A stretch of DNA of 35,803 nucleotides from Candidatus Poribacteria bacterium (GTDB lineage: Bacteria > Poribacteria > WGA-4E > WGA-3G): contig JAJEEK010000060.1 of assembly GCA_022821065.1 (NCBI GenBank), positions 1 to 35,803 on the forward strand, given 5' to 3'. Position numbers and translations under genes: made by a program. Every line of letters begins with the position of its first letter. The first letter of the stretch is position 1. A model generated the notes under the pieces. That model saw only the letters and a program-made list of their open reading frames with translations, was not told where the DNA came from and searched no databases. Positions 32,279 to 35,803 of the stretch are shown here, in pieces.

Positions 32279-34009
32279 TCAAATCACCCGCTTCGCATAC
32301 ACATAATACGCACCGACTGCCAATTCACCGGTTTCATCGGTTAATTCCGTGTGAAGGCGTGTCTGACCAGCTGTGAGGTTGAACGTAAATGTCACCCCTT
32401 TTGCATCGGGTGCGATGGCTTGTGTTGCTGTCTGATCGCCGACGCGAATTTGTGCTGTTGTTAGTGCCAACGCTTTTCCGCCGTTGTAGAGATCGATAGT
32501 CTCGCCCGGAATACCGTCCGTTATTGCTCTATCTTCGGCATAGGGCCAGCGGCGTAATTCAAAACTGTACGCACCATCTTCGGGTATCTCAATAGCCCAA
32601 TAGCCGTTGCACTCCATACCGCGACGGATACTCCCTTGATTCCATGCGTGTGCTTCACCGTGCCAATCGTGTGTCGTAATACAGGTAACGGGTTCGTTTT
32701 GCGTGCCGATAACGATCGGACAGTCCTCATCAAAACGCCTTGAGACCAATTTCCACCAGTCTTCGTAATGCTCTCGGAGTTCTGCGACGACCTCTGGATG
32801 TTCATTAGCGATGTCGTGTGCTTGTCCGGGATCTGCTTGAATATCGTAGAGTTCTTTTCCGTTAATAAGTCGCCACCGTTGTGACATTGTGGCACTGTGT
32901 TTCCATTTAATTGGATTTTCAACACGCTGCGAATCGGTAACGATAACCCGTTCTTCCCATGTTTCTGTCTCGTTTCTTAACAGCGGTGTGAGACTAGTGC
33001 CGTGGAAAGTCGTGTTTTCGGAGATTTCGAGGTCGCAGAGGTCTATTAATGTCGGGAGGAGATCAATATTTGCGGTGAGTTCATGGACCTCTTGCTTTTC
33101 CGTGAAACCGCCACCGGGCCAATGCATAAAGAGCGGCACGCGATGCCCGCCTTCATAAGGCGATCCTTTTTTTCCACGCATTCCCGCATTATAGCCGTCC
33201 GTGACGAACTGCTGTGCATCCAAGTTGCATCCAGCCGCGGAACCGTTATCGGTCATAAAAATAAGGATGGTATTTTCCTCAATTCCGAGGACGCGGAGGT
33301 GATGCCGTAAGCGCGCCATATTGTCATCAATATTGGTAATCATACCGTAGAAATTCGCGCGATCCCCCGGTACGTCTTTCCTACGATAGACTTCGCTGTA
33401 TGCGTCGGGAACACGGAACGGACCGTGAGGCGCATTTGTAGACAAGTAGCAGAAGAAGGGGCGGTTCTGCTCTCTTTCAACTTGTCGCTCCATAAACGCC
33501 ATCGCCTCTTGGAACCAGACATCCGTGCAGTATCCGTCGAAGGGTTGCTCGGAACCGTTTCGGAAATAGGTGTCATCGAAATAGTCGTTGCCCCAATAGT
33601 CTGGGGTTTGGCTGATTCCGCCGCCGCCGTGGTAGAGTGCTTCGTCGAAACCTCTATCGTGTGGTCGGAAGGGGTAGTTGTCGCCGAGGTGCCACTTACC
33701 GAACATACCGGTCTTATAGCTGTTGCGCCGGAAGATATCTGCCATCGTGATTTCGTCGCTGCGGAGGAGCGAGCGTCCACCGATGGTATGCCACACACCA
33801 GTGGAATTGCAGTAGTGCCCTGTCATAATTCCGGCGCGTGTTGGCGAACAGGTGGGACCGACGTGTAGGTTCTGTAGTTGCACGCTCTGTTCCGCGAGCG
33901 CGTCGAGGTTCGGTGTGTTGATAACGGGGTTTCCGGTGCATCCCAAATCGCCGTAGCCTTGGTCGTCCGTGATGACGAAAACGAGGTTAGGTGTATTCTG
34001 TTGTGACAC
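32279..34009 (-). CDS. Formylglycine-dependent sulfatase (arylsulfatase family)
   Basis: 576 residues from GTG 34009, which has AAGGAG 7 bp upstream; the longer open frame reaches into the neighbouring gene and is rejected. Metal-binding D15 and D16 lie in VITDDQGYGD. The CxPxR modification site is TCSPTRAG, with C54 to be converted to formylglycine. The FGKWHLGD segment and the MTDNGSAAG loop are typical of type I sulfatases. The C-terminal 130 residues form a beta-rich domain (ECNGYWAIEIPEDGAYSFELRRWP). No signal peptide is seen, so a cytoplasmic location or another export route is possible. The substrate may be a sulfated glycan; many poribacterial genomes are rich in such genes. Confidence 0.92.
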   Translation of the reverse strand: MSQQNTPNLVFVITDDQGYGDLGCTGNPVINTPNLDALAEQSVQLQNLHVGPTCSPTRAGIMTGHYCNSTGVWHTIGGRSLLRSDEITMADIFRRNSYKTGMFGKWHLGDNYPFRPHDRGFDEALYHGGGGISQTPDYWGNDYFDDTYFRNGSEQPFDGYCTDVWFQEAMAFMERQVEREQNRPFFCYLSTNAPHGPFRVPDAYSEVYRRKDVPGDRANFYGMITNIDDNMARLRHHLRVLGIEENTILIFMTDNGSAAGCNLDAQQFVTDGYNAGMRGKKGSPYEGGHRVPLFMHWPGGGFTEKQEVHELTANIDLLPTLIDLCDLEISENTTFHGTSLTPLLRNETETWEERVIVTDSQRVENPIKWKHSATMSQRWRLINGKELYDIQADPGQAHDIANEHPEVVAELREHYEDWWKLVSRRFDEDCPIVIGTQNEPVTCITTHDWHGEAHAWNQGSIRRGMECNGYWAIEIPEDGAYSFELRRWPYAEDRAITDGIPGETIDLYNGGKALALTTAQIRVGDQTATQAIAPDAKGVTFTFNLTAGQTRLHTELTDETGELAVGAYYVYAKRVI

Positions 34010-34044
34010 GATGGTATCTCCTTTTATGAAGCAATTAGAGGTAA

Positions 34045-35412
34045 TTAATGTAAAACGCCTTGGGCTTTTAGTCGTGAAATTAGCTCGGCTTGGGTACCTT
34101 GTCCCTTCGTGGAGTTGCACGCACCACAGAGGAGTTGTAGGTTATCCTTGTGGTCTGTGCCGCCTTGTGATTTCGGCACGATGTGGTCAACTGTCATGTT
34201 CCGAAACGGGAATTGTGTCCTGCACCCGTTACACAAGCCTTCCTGCTTACCGTATAGCGTATGTTTGGGGGTGCGATAATTGGGTAATTTCTCACTCCGT
34301 TTGGGGATGTCGGTGCGGTGAATTACTTCTCCGAAGATTCCGACCTCAGCTTCTAACCTCACACGTACAAGGTTAACGGCTCTGGGAGATATGTCAATAC
34401 CGATCCATTGTCGTTGTAGCCGTTCTGCCGCGACACAGGTCGTGGCACACCCACAGAATGGGTCTAATATGATGTCATCTTTATTGCTGCTGGCTTTGAT
34501 GATGCGTTCCAATAAAGCAACAGGTTTTTGGGTAGGGTAACCGATGGATTCTTTTGCTTGAGAATTGAGGGCACCTATATCTGTCCAATTATCCAAGGCA
34601 GGACGACCCAAAGATTCATCCGCGTAGCGTTTATAACTCGGAATCCTGACACGAGATCCTGGCGTAATGCTTTGATGTACGATACGTCCTTCGGTTAACC
34701 ATTGGTGCGCTTGTTTTTCTGTCATTCTCCAGTTTCTTGCAACGCCGAGAAACTCATAGCGATGCCCGCCAGTGCTCGGGGCATTCAAGTTATCTGCTCG
34801 AAAACGTCTTCCATCTTCGTCTGTATAAGTATAATGCGATTTCAGATATTCTTCGCTCAGCGGTTCATATTGAACATTGAATTTAGATTTGGGCATTCCG
34901 TAGAACAAGATAATGTCATGTCCTCTCCCAAAACGGGTTTTGACATTATTTTTAACGCCCGTTGCAGAATTCCACACAATCTCATTCTTAAAATTGTTAT
35001 TTCCAAACACACTATCCATAAGCGTTTTGAGATAATGGCTTGCAGTCGGGTCGCAGTGCAGGTATATGTTCCCAGTCTTTTTTAGGACGCGCTGCATCTC
35101 TAATAACCGAACCGCCATCATGATGAGGTAAGACTTCATACCCTTACTGTGTGTGAGTTCGGCTGCGTGTATCGCCTGATACAAAGCAGGCTGACGCTCT
35201 GCGATTTCACCGTGCCATGCGTTGTCTACATCGGACAAGGTCCATGTGTCTTTGAAGGCTGCGCCTGCTGCTTCGCTGCCGATGGGTGCAGCGTAGTTGC
35301 GATTGGAATTGAACGGCGGGTCAAGATAGATCAGATCAACGGATTCTGGGTCTATGCCTCGCAGGACGGGTAGGTTGTCGTTAGAGAAGATGGTTCGATT
35401 TTTGACGTTCAT
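34045..35412 (-). CDS. Beta-class DNA methyltransferase fused to HNH nuclease
   Basis: 455 residues. The methyltransferase part has catalytic motif IV DPPF (31-34, after DLIYL) before SAM motif I DPFCGCATT (317-325) and WIGIDIS: the beta-class order, N6-adenine or N4-cytosine. The SIGYPTQKP segment precedes motif I. Residues 394-437 are a complete HNH zinc-finger nuclease: CNGC (394-397), VDHIVPKSQGGT (D409, H410) and CGAC (429-432). One chain therefore carries both modification and nuclease modules. The target is unknown. No strong ribosome site is seen before ATG 35412. A TnpB-type element ends about 43 bp upstream and may have separated the gene from its promoter. It is followed after 36 bp by the sulfatase. 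Confidence 0.9.
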   Translation of the reverse strand: MNVKNRTIFSNDNLPVLRGIDPESVDLIYLDPPFNSNRNYAAPIGSEAAGAAFKDTWTLSDVDNAWHGEIAERQPALYQAIHAAELTHSKGMKSYLIMMAVRLLEMQRVLKKTGNIYLHCDPTASHYLKTLMDSVFGNNNFKNEIVWNSATGVKNNVKTRFGRGHDIILFYGMPKSKFNVQYEPLSEEYLKSHYTYTDEDGRRFRADNLNAPSTGGHRYEFLGVARNWRMTEKQAHQWLTEGRIVHQSITPGSRVRIPSYKRYADESLGRPALDNWTDIGALNSQAKESIGYPTQKPVALLERIIKASSNKDDIILDPFCGCATTCVAAERLQRQWIGIDISPRAVNLVRVRLEAEVGIFGEVIHRTDIPKRSEKLPNYRTPKHTLYGKQEGLCNGCRTQFPFRNMTVDHIVPKSQGGTDHKDNLQLLCGACNSTKGQGTQAELISRLKAQGVLH

Positions 35413-35454
35413 GGGTTGTATTGTTGTGCTGTGTCGAATGTTGATTTAACAATA

Positions 35455-35600
35455 GTGATAGCACCCACTGCCTAAAGGCAGGGGCTTCGGTTTCATAGCA
35501 ACTGCGGGTTACTCAGAGAGTTCACCGTCTTAGTGTCGCTCCACCCGCAGGCAATTGTCTGCTATCCGAACAGATTTATCACGTTTACGTCGTGGCTATC
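35455..35600 (-). ncRNA. Putative omegaRNA / right end of an IS200/IS605-type element
   Basis: The region downstream of the tnpB stop on the minus strand carries a strong hairpin, GCCCCTGCC-TTTA-GGCAGTGGGTGC (35461-35484), preceded by GAAACCGAA. This is the usual right-end layout of IS605-group elements, ending near a TATCAC at 35455-35460. In this group the transcript across the tnpB 3' end and right end is the guide (omega) RNA. Exact limits are not determinable here. Confidence 0.5.
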
Positions 35601-35803
35601 CCTGCCCGCAATATGTTGATCGCAGCGTTGATGTCTCTATCGTGGCGTGAACCACATTCAGAACACGTCCACTGCCTATCAGAGAGCGAAAGATTTTCAT
35701 TATGAAAACCACAGTCGGAGCACGGTTTCGTTGTCGCAGTCCACTGTCCGACTTGTTTCAAAAGACGCTTATGTTTAGAACATTTATACTTCAATATCTC
35801 AAC
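35585..35803 (-). CDS. tnpB: TnpB, C-terminal part (cut by window end)
   Basis: About 72 residues in frame with the window edge. The CSDCG...CSECG zinc finger is followed by the RuvC-III segment DRDINAAINIL, which holds the last catalytic Asp. This is the C-terminus of the TnpB RNA-guided nuclease of IS200/IS605 elements. The N-terminal region and any tnpA lie outside the window, so integrity is unknown. Confidence 0.92.
   Translation of the reverse strand, partial: VEILKYKCSKHKRLLKQVGQWTATTKPCSDCGFHNENLSLSDRQWTCSECGSRHDRDINAAINILRAGIATT

Noticed and set aside
34010..34120. Longer N-terminus for the sulfatase (start at 34120)
   Set aside because: It would overlap the methyltransferase-HNH gene and has no ribosome site, whereas GTG 34009 has AAGGAG at good spacing and begins at the conserved domain start.

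Overview
The window looks like a chromosome segment from an uncultured, multicellular-lifestyle type bacterium, most plausibly Candidatus Poribacteria or a close relative. This is an inference from the mix of a CotH-ankyrin protein, a formylglycine sulfatase, a giant C25 peptidase with a FlgD-like tail, Uma2 and RraA/NIPSNAP genes, and the very dense repeat load; no rRNA or marker phylogeny was available. Base composition is moderate and gene density is high.

Layout. 1-121 is the tail of an IS630-type transposase, which abuts a 5'-truncated CotH kinase-ankyrin gene (127-2040). Then come a Uma2 nuclease-fold gene and a plus-strand metabolic run (2839-8044): YjhG-type sugar-acid dehydratase, VanZ-like membrane protein, UlaG-like metallo-hydrolase, PurE, RraA-like aldolase and NIPSNAP protein. 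8099-14659 (minus) is a 2186-residue gingipain/PorU-like peptidase whose reading frame has absorbed several intergenic-type repeats. 14775-19496 is a complete IS1595-family transposable element, with perfect 22-bp terminal inverted repeats and perfect 8-bp target duplications. It carries, behind its transposase, a single-chain restriction-modification-specificity protein and a DUF4145 protein. 19644-27706 (minus) is a protein quality-control block in the order tig-clpP-clpX-lon-S4/RqcP-like-pdxA. Six tRNA genes (Pro, Arg, His, Arg, Lys, Leu) precede it on the same strand behind a consensus promoter. A DUF58, macrodomain and MFS run goes the other way (28786-31480), followed by an isolated tRNA-Leu, a gamma-glutamylcyclotransferase-like gene, a sulfatase, a beta-class DNA methyltransferase fused to an HNH nuclease, and the 3' end of a TnpB gene with its right-end/omegaRNA region at the window edge.

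What stands out. (1) The 4.7-kb IS1595 element is a mobile restriction-modification unit; the transposase and RMS genes overlap, and the transposase ribosome-binding site is buried in a hairpin. (2) A family of palindromic elements (about 60-200 bp, built of TAACTGG/AGTTAACAG-like heptads around a few recurrent cores) fills nearly every intergenic gap, including four junctions of the quality-control block. In several genes the repeat supplies the stop codon and sometimes the last codons. (3) Two hairpins with 16-bp perfect but mutually different stems and conserved loop ends (ACTCCG...TAAGGCA) lie 140 bp apart; one is in-frame inside the S4-domain gene. (4) ClpX has two tandem zinc-binding domains instead of one.
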